Positions 1-7,516 of a DNA stretch of 64,000 nucleotides are shown here, piece after piece. The notes beneath the pieces are model-generated. The model saw nothing but the letters and a program-made list of their open reading frames with translations, had not been told where the DNA came from and made no database searches. The first letter of the stretch is position 1; each line of letters opens with the position of its first letter. The translations under genes were made by a program, and so were the position numbers. The DNA is from Xiheicaenibacterium sp046351325 (GTDB lineage Bacteria > Myxococcota_A > Polyangia > Polyangiales > Polyangiaceae): NCBI GenBank assembly GCA_046351325.1, contig JAXLYR010000006.1:1-64000 (forward strand). Reading direction: 5' to 3'.

Positions 1-2
1 GC

Positions 3-1007
3 GCGAGTCAGCCGTCGATCGTGCTGACGGGAGTCAGTCAGGCCGCGGCACCCTCCTTCATGAAGGGTGACCAGCCCACGAAAGCGGACGAGGCCGACGG
101 TTCCGTCGCGCACGATCGCAGCGCCGGCGAGGCCGGGGTCATCGCGGCGTCCAACGCAGCGGCGCGTGTCGATCGCACCGAGGCCACGCGCACCGCCGAG
201 CCTGCGACCGCGCCCGAGGTGAAGCCGAAGCCCTCGTCGATGGTGGACCTGCTCTGGTTCGACCCGGCCCTCGCCGATCGCATCCGCGGCTACTCGCCGT
301 GGGCCGACGCGCTGAAGGACGCACCGAAGAAGCGCGAGTGGGTGACCAACGCTGACGCTGTTAAAGCAAAAGAGCAGAAGACAGACCCTGCACGGCCGGT
401 CGCGCGCGCGATGACCCGCGTGCCCCCGCTCGACCTCTCGGCGCTCGGCGCTGTCGTCGCGGACTCGGTCGACGAGGACGGGCTCCTCGCTCGGCCGCTG
501 CTCGTCCTCGACGGTGAGCTCGAGGTCACGTTCGATCCCGTCGATGTGCTGCGCGCGTCGGCGTCGACCGCGCGGCTCTTCGCCAGCGCGGACAAGCGGC
601 TGAAGGAGGCCGTCGACGCGGCGGTCGAGCTCGCCGAGCCCGATCGACCCGTGACGTTGCCGATCCTCGAGGGCGCGCTCAATCGCCTTCGCCAAGCGTT
701 TGCGCAGGCGAATCGCTCGCTCGCGCCGACCTACCTCGAGACGAGCGTCGAGCGCTCGCTGCTCGAGCGACGCAAATGGGCCGAGCGCGAGGTGCTCGGT
801 GGGACGCACCTCGTCGCGCGCGCGTTCTCGGCGTCCGGGGCCTCGGCGATCGCGTATCTGCCAGTCGCGATCCGCGCTCGGCTGCCGCTCGTGCCCCGCG
901 TGCGCGTGCGCATGATCGCGGAGCCCCATCTCTTCCAAGAGCCCGACAGCGAGCAGATCGTGCTGCTCACGCTCGCCCTCGCGCGGACCGCCGAGCTCGC
1001 GCGCTAG
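3..1007 (+). CDS. DUF2169-family protein, C-terminal part (cut by window edge)
   Basis: The frame is open to the left edge (in-frame codons lie before the first possible GTG at 21), so the gene is 5'-truncated and the visible 334 codons are its C-terminal part. A Pro/Ala/Glu-rich linker (about residues 1-80) precedes a domain opening with LLWFDPALADRIR and ending with RVRMIAEPHLFQ. I recognise this arrangement from the C-terminal region of DUF2169 proteins, which accompany VgrG and PAAR genes and are thought to act as adaptors in effector loading. The gene converges on the PAAR operon with a 14-bp gap, which supports a type VI secretion role. Family assignment is by remembered similarity, moderately sure. 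Confidence 0.6.
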   Translation, partial: ASQPSIVLTGVSQAAAPSFMKGDQPTKADEADGSVAHDRSAGEAGVIAASNAAARVDRTEATRTAEPATAPEVKPKPSSMVDLLWFDPALADRIRGYSPWADALKDAPKKREWVTNADAVKAKEQKTDPARPVARAMTRVPPLDLSALGAVVADSVDEDGLLARPLLVLDGELEVTFDPVDVLRASASTARLFASADKRLKEAVDAAVELAEPDRPVTLPILEGALNRLRQAFAQANRSLAPTYLETSVERSLLERRKWAEREVLGGTHLVARAFSASGASAIAYLPVAIRARLPLVPRVRVRMIAEPHLFQEPDSEQIVLLTLALARTAELAR

Positions 1008-1021
1008 CGCTGGGCGGTCGC

Positions 1022-1864
1022 TTATTGCACGTCGTCGAAGAGGTGGCGCGTCGGTTGGTAGGGCGTCGACGGACCGCCGCCGGGGATCGCGCTCGAGGGC
1101 GTGCCGCGCACTCCGTTGAAGGTTCCGATGCCGCCGCGCGCCTGCTGCGCGGCCTTGTAGGCGGGGTTGTCGAGCACGCTGCGGATGGAGTCCGCGGCCT
1201 CGTAGTGCCCCGTTTGCTCGGCGATTCGCTGGGCGTTCGTCGCCGCCTTGTCACCCCAGTCGGCGAGGCGATCGGCGACCTCGAGCGTGCGGCCGAGCGA
1301 CGTCGTCGCCGAGAGCCTGCTGAAGGGGTTCGTGAGCCCAATGAGCTCGTTCACCAAGAAGAGGCCGAGCGGCATCTCGCCCGAGAGCCGACGCGGCGCG
1401 ACCTGCACCGAGTCGCCGCCGTAGAGCACGGTCGCGCAGCCGTCTTTGATCTCGCCGTCGCAGCTCGTCTTCTCGGTCTTGCGCGCGGCGTTCATCGTGT
1501 TGATGAAGATGGTCTTGCAGCCGGTGACGATCTTCTGGCCGCTGTGACATTTGACGGGATCGAGCGCGCGTGCGGCGCGTCGCGGGCCGAGGCCCACGTA
1601 GCAATTGGGGGAGCCGTCCGCGATGTCGCCCGCGGAGAATTTGATCAAGCTGCCGATCCAGTTGCCGGCCGACATGAACCCCGAGATCACCGTGCGGCCC
1701 TGCCAGAGCGCGAGGAGCGCGGCGCCGACCGTCGCGGTCGCCGCGGCCTCCCAGCCGACGACGACGACCCCAATGCCGACGAGCGCGCCGACGACGGTGC
1801 CGGCCACGGTCCGACTGTGTTCGATCGGATCGTCGATGCGCGCTGCAGGTTCAAGCTTGCCCAT
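1022..1864 (-). CDS. prePAAR/PAAR-domain membrane-inserting T6SS protein
   Basis: 280 aa. The N-terminus carries AARIDDPIEH, an exact fit to the prePAAR motif AARxxDxxxH that completes the PAAR spike tip. A long hydrophobic hairpin (about residues 20-75) follows, then the PAAR body with SPNCYVG, VKCHSGQKIVTGCKTIFIN and a Cys-containing segment. A second weakly hydrophobic stretch (GLFLVNELIGL) follows, then a short tail of about 70 residues with no recognisable toxin domain. Proteins of this class sit on VgrG and insert into the target inner membrane, and need EagR chaperones to shield the helices. Two such chaperone genes lie directly upstream, 3 bp away. Whether the tail is toxic is unknown. 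Confidence 0.8.
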   Translation of the reverse strand: MGKLEPAARIDDPIEHSRTVAGTVVGALVGIGVVVVGWEAAATATVGAALLALWQGRTVISGFMSAGNWIGSLIKFSAGDIADGSPNCYVGLGPRRAARALDPVKCHSGQKIVTGCKTIFINTMNAARKTEKTSCDGEIKDGCATVLYGGDSVQVAPRRLSGEMPLGLFLVNELIGLTNPFSRLSATTSLGRTLEVADRLADWGDKAATNAQRIAEQTGHYEAADSIRSVLDNPAYKAAQQARGGIGTFNGVRGTPSSAIPGGGPSTPYQPTRHLFDDVQ

Positions 1865-1867
1865 GGA

Positions 1868-2275
1868 TCAGCTCCTCCACTGGAAGGTCCGCAGGATGGC
1901 CGAGAAGATCGACGCGAGCTCGCTCGCGCACGCGACCGGCCCCGTCACGCCGACGACGAGGCCGCGCTCGGTGTAGATCGCGCGCTGCTCGAGCGGCACC
2001 TCGTCGGCGACGAGGCGCACGGTCGTCGCGATGGCGCGCACGCCCGCGACGTCGACGGGCCCGCGCTCGACGAGTTCGAAGCCGAGCGAGCGGCGCCGCT
2101 GCTTCGCCAGGTGCTCGGTTACAGGATTGTCAAGCGGCGCCTTGAGCCCGGCGTCGCGGTAGACCACGATGCGCACGGTGCCGGCTGCGTGCGGCAGCTC
2201 GAGCGACTGGATCGACAGATCGAGCGCGTCGTCGGGGACCTCGAGGCGGAGCTCTTGGGTGAGGTACTCGCGCAT
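1868..2275 (-). CDS. DcrB/DUF1795-family EagR-type T6SS chaperone (copy 1)
   Basis: 135 aa, no signal peptide. The layout (RLEVPDDALDLSIQSLELP..., then a central VRIVVYRD strand, then ...ERGLVVGVTGPV) is that of the DcrB/DUF1795 fold. T6SS members, called EagR, bind the transmembrane helices of prePAAR effectors in the cytoplasm before secretion. It lies 3 bp upstream of the prePAAR gene and 3 bp downstream of a second gene of the same family, so the three are almost certainly cotranscribed. The family call rests on motif layout and context; the partner assignment is inference. Confidence 0.72.
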   Translation of the reverse strand: MREYLTQELRLEVPDDALDLSIQSLELPHAAGTVRIVVYRDAGLKAPLDNPVTEHLAKQRRRSLGFELVERGPVDVAGVRAIATTVRLVADEVPLEQRAIYTERGLVVGVTGPVACASELASIFSAILRTFQWRS

Positions 2276-2278
2276 CGC

Positions 2279-2695
2279 TCACCCACCCCGCAGCCGCAGC
2301 GACTCGAGCACGGCGTCCGCGGCCTCGTCGCAGGCCTCGCTCTGCGAGCGCGGCGCGGCGACCGCGACGAGGAGGAAGGCGCCGTCGCGCTCGAGGTAGA
2401 GCTGACGCTGATAAACAAACCCGCCGTCGAGCGCCGCGTGCAAGCGGGCTTCGTGAACCTCGGAGCCTGGGATCTCGCCCTCGCGACGACCGACGACGCG
2501 GAGCTCGGCCCCTGCCCTCGCGAGGCCGGCGAGCGTCTCGTCGACCTGCGAGGCGAGCGAGCCCTCGGTGCGAGGGTCTCGCGTGATCGTGAGCGAGAAC
2601 GTGTGCGGCTCGCGGCTCCACACGAGGGTGTTGACGGTGTGGTCGACAGAGCCGTCGGGGACCTCGAAGGAGCAGTCGTTCGTCTCGAAGAGCAT
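2279..2695 (-). CDS. DcrB/DUF1795-family EagR-type T6SS chaperone (copy 2)
   Basis: 138 aa. The start is set at the ATG that opens MLFETNDCSFEVPDGSVD; the longer upstream frame is Arg-rich shadow sequence. The domain runs through FSLTITRDPR, VYQRQLYLERDGAFLLVAVAAP and ends AVLESLRLRGG, which matches the DUF1795 pattern and resembles the neighbouring copy at the fold level but not closely in sequence. Two EagR genes beside one PAAR gene are expected when the effector has two membrane-inserting regions. The gene starts 8 bp after the ATPase gene ends, in the same operon. Confidence 0.72.
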   Translation of the reverse strand: MLFETNDCSFEVPDGSVDHTVNTLVWSREPHTFSLTITRDPRTEGSLASQVDETLAGLARAGAELRVVGRREGEIPGSEVHEARLHAALDGGFVYQRQLYLERDGAFLLVAVAAPRSQSEACDEAADAVLESLRLRGG

Positions 2696-2703
2696 GCGCG
2701 CCC

Positions 2704-3660
2704 TCACCCGAGCCGCACGACGGCGTTCGCCGCGCGCGCGACGCTCTCCGAGCGCGTCGCGACGATGATTTGGTTGAGCGGCCCGAGGCCCGACAGGGCG
2801 CGCACGAAGGCCGCTGCGTCGCCCTCGGCGCGGCCGCGCTCGGGCGTGTCGATGAGCACGATCGACGAGCTGCCGACGAGCCCCCAGCGCACCCACGACG
2901 CGGCGAAGAGGAGCGCGTCGAGCTCGCTGTCCGCGAGCTGATTCAGGCCGAACGCGCGACCCCCGCCGTCGGTGAAGCCGGGCAGGTGCCCCTGCGGCGT
3001 GGGGTAGAGGCCGAGCAGCTTCTTCGTCGCGCAGAGCGAGGCGAAGGCCTGGGTGATCTGCCCGCGCTCCGCGGGCCGGCCATCGGCGTCGCGGCGCAGG
3101 CCGAGCCCGGACTCGGCGATGAAGCGCACGAGCCCGGCGAACTTGCCGTTGTCGCGCGTGAGGCGTTTGCCTGCCTCGAGCGCGTCGGTGCCCGTCGGCC
3201 CGACGTCGATCGAGAGGCCCACTGGGAGATCGCGCCGCGCGTGGAAATAAGCGAGCTTCGGGTGCTCGGGCGCGGTGTTGAAGTGCCGCAAGATCTCGGC
3301 GAGGCCGCCGTCGATCGGTGAGAGAAAGCTCGGGTCACGCGTGAGGATGGCCTCGGTCGTGAAGGCCACGCGCCCGACGTGGAAGCGGCGCTTCTCCGTG
3401 TCGTCGAGCTCCCAATCGAGGGTGATCTTCGCCGCGCCCTCGGGCGTGCGCACCCACTCGTCCGGCGAGGGCCGCGTCGCGTAGGGCGCGAGCGTCTCCT
3501 TCGCGGCGAGCACGGCCTCGAGCAGGCGAGTCTTGCCGCTCGCGGCCGGCCCCGTGATCGCGACGATGTTCGCGGGCCGCCCCGTGCTCGCATCGCTGAG
3601 GTCGAACGACGCGTCTTGAACGCCGAGCACGCCGTCGCAGATGACTCTTCGTATTCGCAT
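2704..3660 (-). CDS. AAA/RecF-like ATPase in the T6SS operon
   Basis: 318 aa. It begins MRIRRVICDGVLG, typical of proteins that place the P-loop after a short RecF/SMC-like strand pair. The Walker A motif GPAASGKT is at residues 37-44, and a Walker B-like segment SSIVLIDTPE lies near residue 270, followed by QIIVATRSESVA. The signature-like segment NQLADSELDALLFAASW precedes Walker B. These are features of single-domain AAA_21/AAA_15 ATPases. It sits between vgrG (24-bp gap) and the two chaperone genes, so it probably serves the secretion module. Its exact job (effector loading, or a role unrelated to secretion) cannot be read from the sequence. Confidence 0.7.
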   Translation of the reverse strand: MRIRRVICDGVLGVQDASFDLSDASTGRPANIVAITGPAASGKTRLLEAVLAAKETLAPYATRPSPDEWVRTPEGAAKITLDWELDDTEKRRFHVGRVAFTTEAILTRDPSFLSPIDGGLAEILRHFNTAPEHPKLAYFHARRDLPVGLSIDVGPTGTDALEAGKRLTRDNGKFAGLVRFIAESGLGLRRDADGRPAERGQITQAFASLCATKKLLGLYPTPQGHLPGFTDGGGRAFGLNQLADSELDALLFAASWVRWGLVGSSSIVLIDTPERGRAEGDAAAFVRALSGLGPLNQIIVATRSESVARAANAVVRLG

Positions 3661-3684
3661 CGGTTCTGGATCGCTCGCGATCGA

Positions 3685-5790
3685 TCAGGGGGCGTAGACC
3701 ATGCCGTCAGGACCAATCCACGGCGACGGCGCCTCTTCGGCGGGGGGCGGCGGCGGCGGCGGCGCGGGCGCGGAGTCCGGGTTGATGTGGACGAGGTCCG
3801 CGCGAACGATGATCTGGTTCGGGGTCATCTTGATGATCGAGGTGCCGACCTTGAGGATGATCTCCTTCTCGCTCTCGAAGACGCTCGAGTCCTTCGACAG
3901 GTGGCCGAAGGAGCTCTCGGTCTTTTGGAGCATCACGCCGCGGACCTCGTGGGTCTGCGCGCCGTGCACCGAGACCGAGCGATCGCTCGTCACGCCGATG
4001 ACCTGTTTGTTGTTCACGGCGAGGAGATCGTCGGTGCCGATGCAGGTCGCGCGGTGGTTGCCGACGACGGTCGTGAGCGCGTTCTTCACGACGACGTTCA
4101 TGTCCTTCTGCGCTTGCAGATAGAGGATCTCGCGCCCCGCGCTGTCGTCGAACGTGAGCTCGCTGCCGCGCCACGCCTGCGTCTGTCGGTTCGGCGAGGT
4201 CGCCTGGAAGGGCCCCGAGGAGTCGGTGACGAGCTGGCTGATCGCGGCCGGTGAGAGCGGCTGACCGCCGCCGAGCAGGCTCGTCGGCGCGGCGGGTGTG
4301 CCCGCGCCGTCGGCGGCCCCGCTGACGAGGCGCGGCGTGGTCTCGGAGCGGATGCCGCTTACATTTTTGTACTTGGGCAGCGAGTACGGCACGCCTTGGG
4401 TCTCGGTGTAGACGCGGCCGACCACCACCGGGCGATCCGGGTCTCCGCCGAGGAACTGGACGAGGACCTCTTGGCCGACGCGCGGCAGGTTCACCCCGCC
4501 GAAGCCCGCGCCGCTCCAGGGCTGGCTGCTCGGGATCCAGCAGGAGCTGTTCTGGTCGCGCTGACTCTCGCGATCCCAGTGAAAATGCACGCGGATGCGA
4601 CCGTATTCGTCGGTGTGGATGTCCTCGCCGTCGGCGCCGACGACGGTCGCGCTCTCGAGGCCGACGACCCGCGGGCGCGGCGTCTTCATCGCGGGAGGGT
4701 GCGGCTCGTTGCCCGAGACGACCTCGGCGTGGACGACCCACTCGCTGTCGTGATCGCCGGTGAGCAGGGCCTCGGTGACGAGGAGCTTCTCGCCGCCCGC
4801 GAGCGCCCTGTGCGGGTGGTTCGAAACCGACATCAACGTGCCGGGCGTGAGGTCGATCGCGTTCGACTCGAACACGATCCGCTTGGCGCTGCCGCGCCGT
4901 GCCGCGAGCCGCTGCTCGGTGCGGTGCGAGCCCAGCCGCTCGTCGACACGGCTCGCGCCGCGATCGTCCGCGCTCGGCGTCTCGCCGCCGCTCTCGGCCT
5001 TGAAGAGGAAGACGCCGGGCTCGTAGTCGAACTGCTCGAGCATCGCCTCTTGAGGCAGGCCGCCGCTCGACGTGAGGCGCGGCTGCGAGCTGCTCGGCTT
5101 GCGGTAGTCGAGATCGCCGACGGTCATTTTGCCCGGGCGGACGCGCTGGGTGATGGCGACGCGCGTGACGAACTCGCCCGCGGCGCGCTCGGGTCGATCG
5201 TGAAATGGGACGAGCGGCTTCGAGACGTCGCGCGCGTGGGGCGCGTCGTCGAGCACCATCACGAGCCCGTCCTCACCCTGCTCGAAGAGGTAGGTGATCG
5301 CGGCGTCCTCGAGCATGCGCGACATGAACGCGAAGTCCGTCTCGGCATATTGGACGCGGTACTTCCGCGGCTTGTGGAGCGCGGGATCGACGCGCGTCTT
5401 GTAGTCGATGCCCCACTCGTCGAGCAGCGACGTGACGATGTCGAGCTCCGAGACCATCTGGAAGATGCGGTAGTTCTTGCGCTGGGTCATGAGCCAAGCG
5501 CGCGGCACGATGGTGAGCTCGTACGTGGCGAGCCCGTGGTCCTCGACGCGGACTTGGTCGATCTGCGAGCAGAGCCCGTCCCACGCGACGTTCGACCACT
5601 GCGACCCGAGATCGAAGCGCGCCTCTTTGCCGATGATCTCGTCGAAGTCGAGATCCCCATTCGGTGAGACGACGCGCAGATCGACCGTAAAAAGCTGGGA
5701 GAGGCCTTGCTTGACGCTGAAGCTCCTCACGTCGAGGGAGTCCCCCGTAGCGACCGTGGCCCTGGCGTGATTTCGGTTCTCGAAGATCAT
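3685..5790 (-). CDS. vgrG: VgrG, type VI secretion spike protein
   Basis: 701 aa, a normal size. The N-terminal gp27-like part contains LFTVDLRVVSPNGDLDFD and YRVQYAETDFAFMSRMLED (about residues 35-170). The gp5 OB-fold region has DEYGRIRVHFHWD, GAGFGGVNLPRVGQEVLV and GGDPDRPVVVGRVY. The beta-helix shaft follows with TFDDSAGREILYLQAQKDMN and a repetitive region. It ends in a Pro-rich linker and PSPWIGPDGMVYAP, with no extra effector domain, so cargo is probably bound through PAAR or adaptors. The muramidase gene lies 16 bp upstream on the same strand. Confidence is high for the family. Confidence 0.95.
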   Translation of the reverse strand: MIFENRNHARATVATGDSLDVRSFSVKQGLSQLFTVDLRVVSPNGDLDFDEIIGKEARFDLGSQWSNVAWDGLCSQIDQVRVEDHGLATYELTIVPRAWLMTQRKNYRIFQMVSELDIVTSLLDEWGIDYKTRVDPALHKPRKYRVQYAETDFAFMSRMLEDAAITYLFEQGEDGLVMVLDDAPHARDVSKPLVPFHDRPERAAGEFVTRVAITQRVRPGKMTVGDLDYRKPSSSQPRLTSSGGLPQEAMLEQFDYEPGVFLFKAESGGETPSADDRGASRVDERLGSHRTEQRLAARRGSAKRIVFESNAIDLTPGTLMSVSNHPHRALAGGEKLLVTEALLTGDHDSEWVVHAEVVSGNEPHPPAMKTPRPRVVGLESATVVGADGEDIHTDEYGRIRVHFHWDRESQRDQNSSCWIPSSQPWSGAGFGGVNLPRVGQEVLVQFLGGDPDRPVVVGRVYTETQGVPYSLPKYKNVSGIRSETTPRLVSGAADGAGTPAAPTSLLGGGQPLSPAAISQLVTDSSGPFQATSPNRQTQAWRGSELTFDDSAGREILYLQAQKDMNVVVKNALTTVVGNHRATCIGTDDLLAVNNKQVIGVTSDRSVSVHGAQTHEVRGVMLQKTESSFGHLSKDSSVFESEKEIILKVGTSIIKMTPNQIIVRADLVHINPDSAPAPPPPPPPAEEAPSPWIGPDGMVYAP

Positions 5791-5806
5791 CGGCGTGTTC
5801 CTCTAT

Positions 5807-6499
5807 CTAGGGAGCAGCAGCCGCAGCGCTCGGCTGGGCAGCAGACTGCAATACGAGCTCGGCCTCGGCGTCGCGGCGACGGTTCAGGCCGCGCGCGACC
5901 TTCGGAGAGCGGTTGTGATAGGCCTTCATCATCCGCAGACCCTCGGCGACGCCCGCGATGTCGCCCGCCGCGACCGCGCTACGGATATGGTCGTAAGCGG
6001 CCTTCTTGAGCACCTGCGACGCCTTCTGCGTGCCCGTCCCGCAGTTGTAGACGAGCGAGGTCAGCGCGCCGCGGACATCGGCGTTCATGGCCTCGAGGCC
6101 AGGGAACGCGCTCGCGGCGTCGTCGGCGAAATGCGGCAATCGACGCACGCGAAAGACCGATATGGCATCGTCCCAAGGGATGGCGATGTCGCGCGTCGCG
6201 CGCACGGCCGCGGTGCTGCCGTGCAGGCCGACATAGGCCTTCAATCGATCGAAGGCGTCAGCGGGGGTTTGGAGCGCGTCGAGCTTGGCCTTCCAATCGC
6301 CCTCGAACCATGACCGCGCGAACCTGAGGTCATAGCCAATCCCGATGGTGAGCCCGGACGCGCTGTTACCGGGCCAGTGCGGGTGCGTGTATTGCCGGTC
6401 GTACTGCGGGCGAGCGGCCTGTCGGTCGCCGCCCCCGACCTCCCACGCGATGATCAAATCAATCGCGTCTCGGCTGATATCCATGCGGGAAAGGAGCAT
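5807..6499 (-). CDS. Pesticin-like muramidase, probable T6SS-delivered peptidoglycan hydrolase
   Basis: About 230 aa from the ATG at 6499 (an alternative ATG at 6484 gives MDISRDAIDLII; neither has a strong ribosome site). The core has IIAWEVGGG with the candidate catalytic Glu, then HWPGNSASGLTIGIGYDL with the conserved Thr-Ile-Gly and Asp. This is the arrangement of phage T4 lysozyme-like and pesticin C-terminal muramidases, which cleave the glycan strand of peptidoglycan. There is no signal peptide, as expected for a T6SS cargo or an endolysin. It is the first gene of the vgrG operon. No small immunity gene with a signal peptide is visible beside it. The tail is Ala-rich. Confidence 0.72.
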   Translation of the reverse strand: MLLSRMDISRDAIDLIIAWEVGGGDRQAARPQYDRQYTHPHWPGNSASGLTIGIGYDLRFARSWFEGDWKAKLDALQTPADAFDRLKAYVGLHGSTAAVRATRDIAIPWDDAISVFRVRRLPHFADDAASAFPGLEAMNADVRGALTSLVYNCGTGTQKASQVLKKAAYDHIRSAVAAGDIAGVAEGLRMMKAYHNRSPKVARGLNRRRDAEAELVLQSAAQPSAAAAAP

Positions 6500-6626
6500 A
6501 TCGAGTCTCACGATCGCGCGTGACCGAACAACGTCGATCCATCCGCGTGGCGCCGATCTCTCACATGGCCCTTTCGAGGTTCGTTGTTGGGGTGCCGTTT
6601 CCCCGCGAGCTGTTAAGACCCCGTGC

Positions 6627-7427
6627 ATGGAGCTCGCGTCGGCGGTCGTGCGCGCCCGAGGGGCCGAGAGCGAGATTCATCGCGCTCGCTCGGCCGGCGC
6701 GCTTCGCCTGATGTTCCCGCGGACGTCGCCGACAGCTGCGTGGGTCGTCACGAGCAACCTCGGTGGTGGACTCGTCCGCGGCGACGCTCAGCGGCTCGAG
6801 CTCGACGTCGGCGCCGAGGCTCGGTGCCTCCTCACGACGCAGGGCTCGACGAAGGTCTACCGCGGCTCGTCTCGGTTCGAACTCGCGGCACGGATCGGGA
6901 GCGGCGGCGCGCTCCTCGCGGTGCCCGACCCGATCTCGCTCTATCGGGGCGCGCGCCTCGAGCAGCGCACCGAGCTGACGCTCGAGCCCGACGCGAACCT
7001 CCTCTTCGTCGAGGTCTTCACCGCGGGTCGCGTCGCGCACGGCGAGCGCTGGGACCTCGCGGGGCTCGACGCGCGCCTCGTGCTGAAGACGCCCGACCGA
7101 ACGTTCTTTCGAGATCGGCTGCTGCTCGACCCAGCGCACGGCGGCGTCGCCGAGCGCATGCGGTCCTTCGACGCGCTCGGGACGGTGGTCGCGCTCGGCC
7201 CAGCCTTCACCGAACTCACTGCGAATTGGCTCGCCGATCGCACACCGGCGCGCGCCGATCGGGGCCGCGGTCTCCAGGGCCCCGTCCTCGCGAGCTCACC
7301 TGTCGCGGGCGGGGCCATCGTGCGCCTCGCGAGCCCGACGATCTCGCAGGCGATCGACGCGACCCGCGCGCTCGCGAGCGCTGCCTGCGCTGTCTTCGAC
7401 GAGGACCCCTTCGCTCGTAAAGGATGA
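6627..7427 (+). CDS. ureD: Urease accessory protein UreD
   Basis: 266 aa. The start is the ATG opening MELASAVVRARG. Recognisable UreD segments are LRLMFPRTSP, NLGGGLVRGD, CLLTTQGSTKVYRG and LVPDPISLYRGA-type VPDPISLYRGA, followed by LLFVEVFTAGRVAHGERW. UreD binds the apo-urease trimer and forms the UreD-UreF-UreG complex that delivers nickel. The frame is intact, unlike the structural genes 3.4 kb downstream. It is divergent from the muramidase operon with a 127-bp gap. It is separated from ureAB by an unrelated lipoprotein and a reverse-strand operon, so the locus is not a single operon. Confidence 0.9.
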   Translation: MELASAVVRARGAESEIHRARSAGALRLMFPRTSPTAAWVVTSNLGGGLVRGDAQRLELDVGAEARCLLTTQGSTKVYRGSSRFELAARIGSGGALLAVPDPISLYRGARLEQRTELTLEPDANLLFVEVFTAGRVAHGERWDLAGLDARLVLKTPDRTFFRDRLLLDPAHGGVAERMRSFDALGTVVALGPAFTELTANWLADRTPARADRGRGLQGPVLASSPVAGGAIVRLASPTISQAIDATRALASAACAVFDEDPFARKG

Positions 7428-7478
7428 GTTCCCTTTCCGTAGTCCAAAGGGTCGTTCGAGACTCCCCGCTCCTTTACG
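7416..7478 (+). terminator. Inverted repeat spanning the ureD stop, possible terminator or mRNA structure
   Basis: Nine bases at 7416-7424 (CGTAAAGGA) are exactly complementary to 7470-7478 (TCCTTTACG), separated by 45 bases that include the ureD stop codon. There is no long T-run, so this is only a possible transcription end or 3' stabilising structure. Confidence 0.3.
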
Positions 7479-7516
7479 CCCCTTAAGCTCCGGTCGGTCG
7501 ATCCGTCGCGCCTGTC

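Noticed and set aside
776..2941. Long open frame of 721 residues on the plus strand opposite the PAAR/chaperone operon
   Set aside because: Extremely rich in Arg, Ala and Asp, no domain, and lies opposite several genes with clear families; a high-GC shadow frame.
4396..5667. 423-residue plus-strand frame opposite vgrG
   Set aside because: Composition is that of an antisense shadow and vgrG on the other strand is unmistakable.
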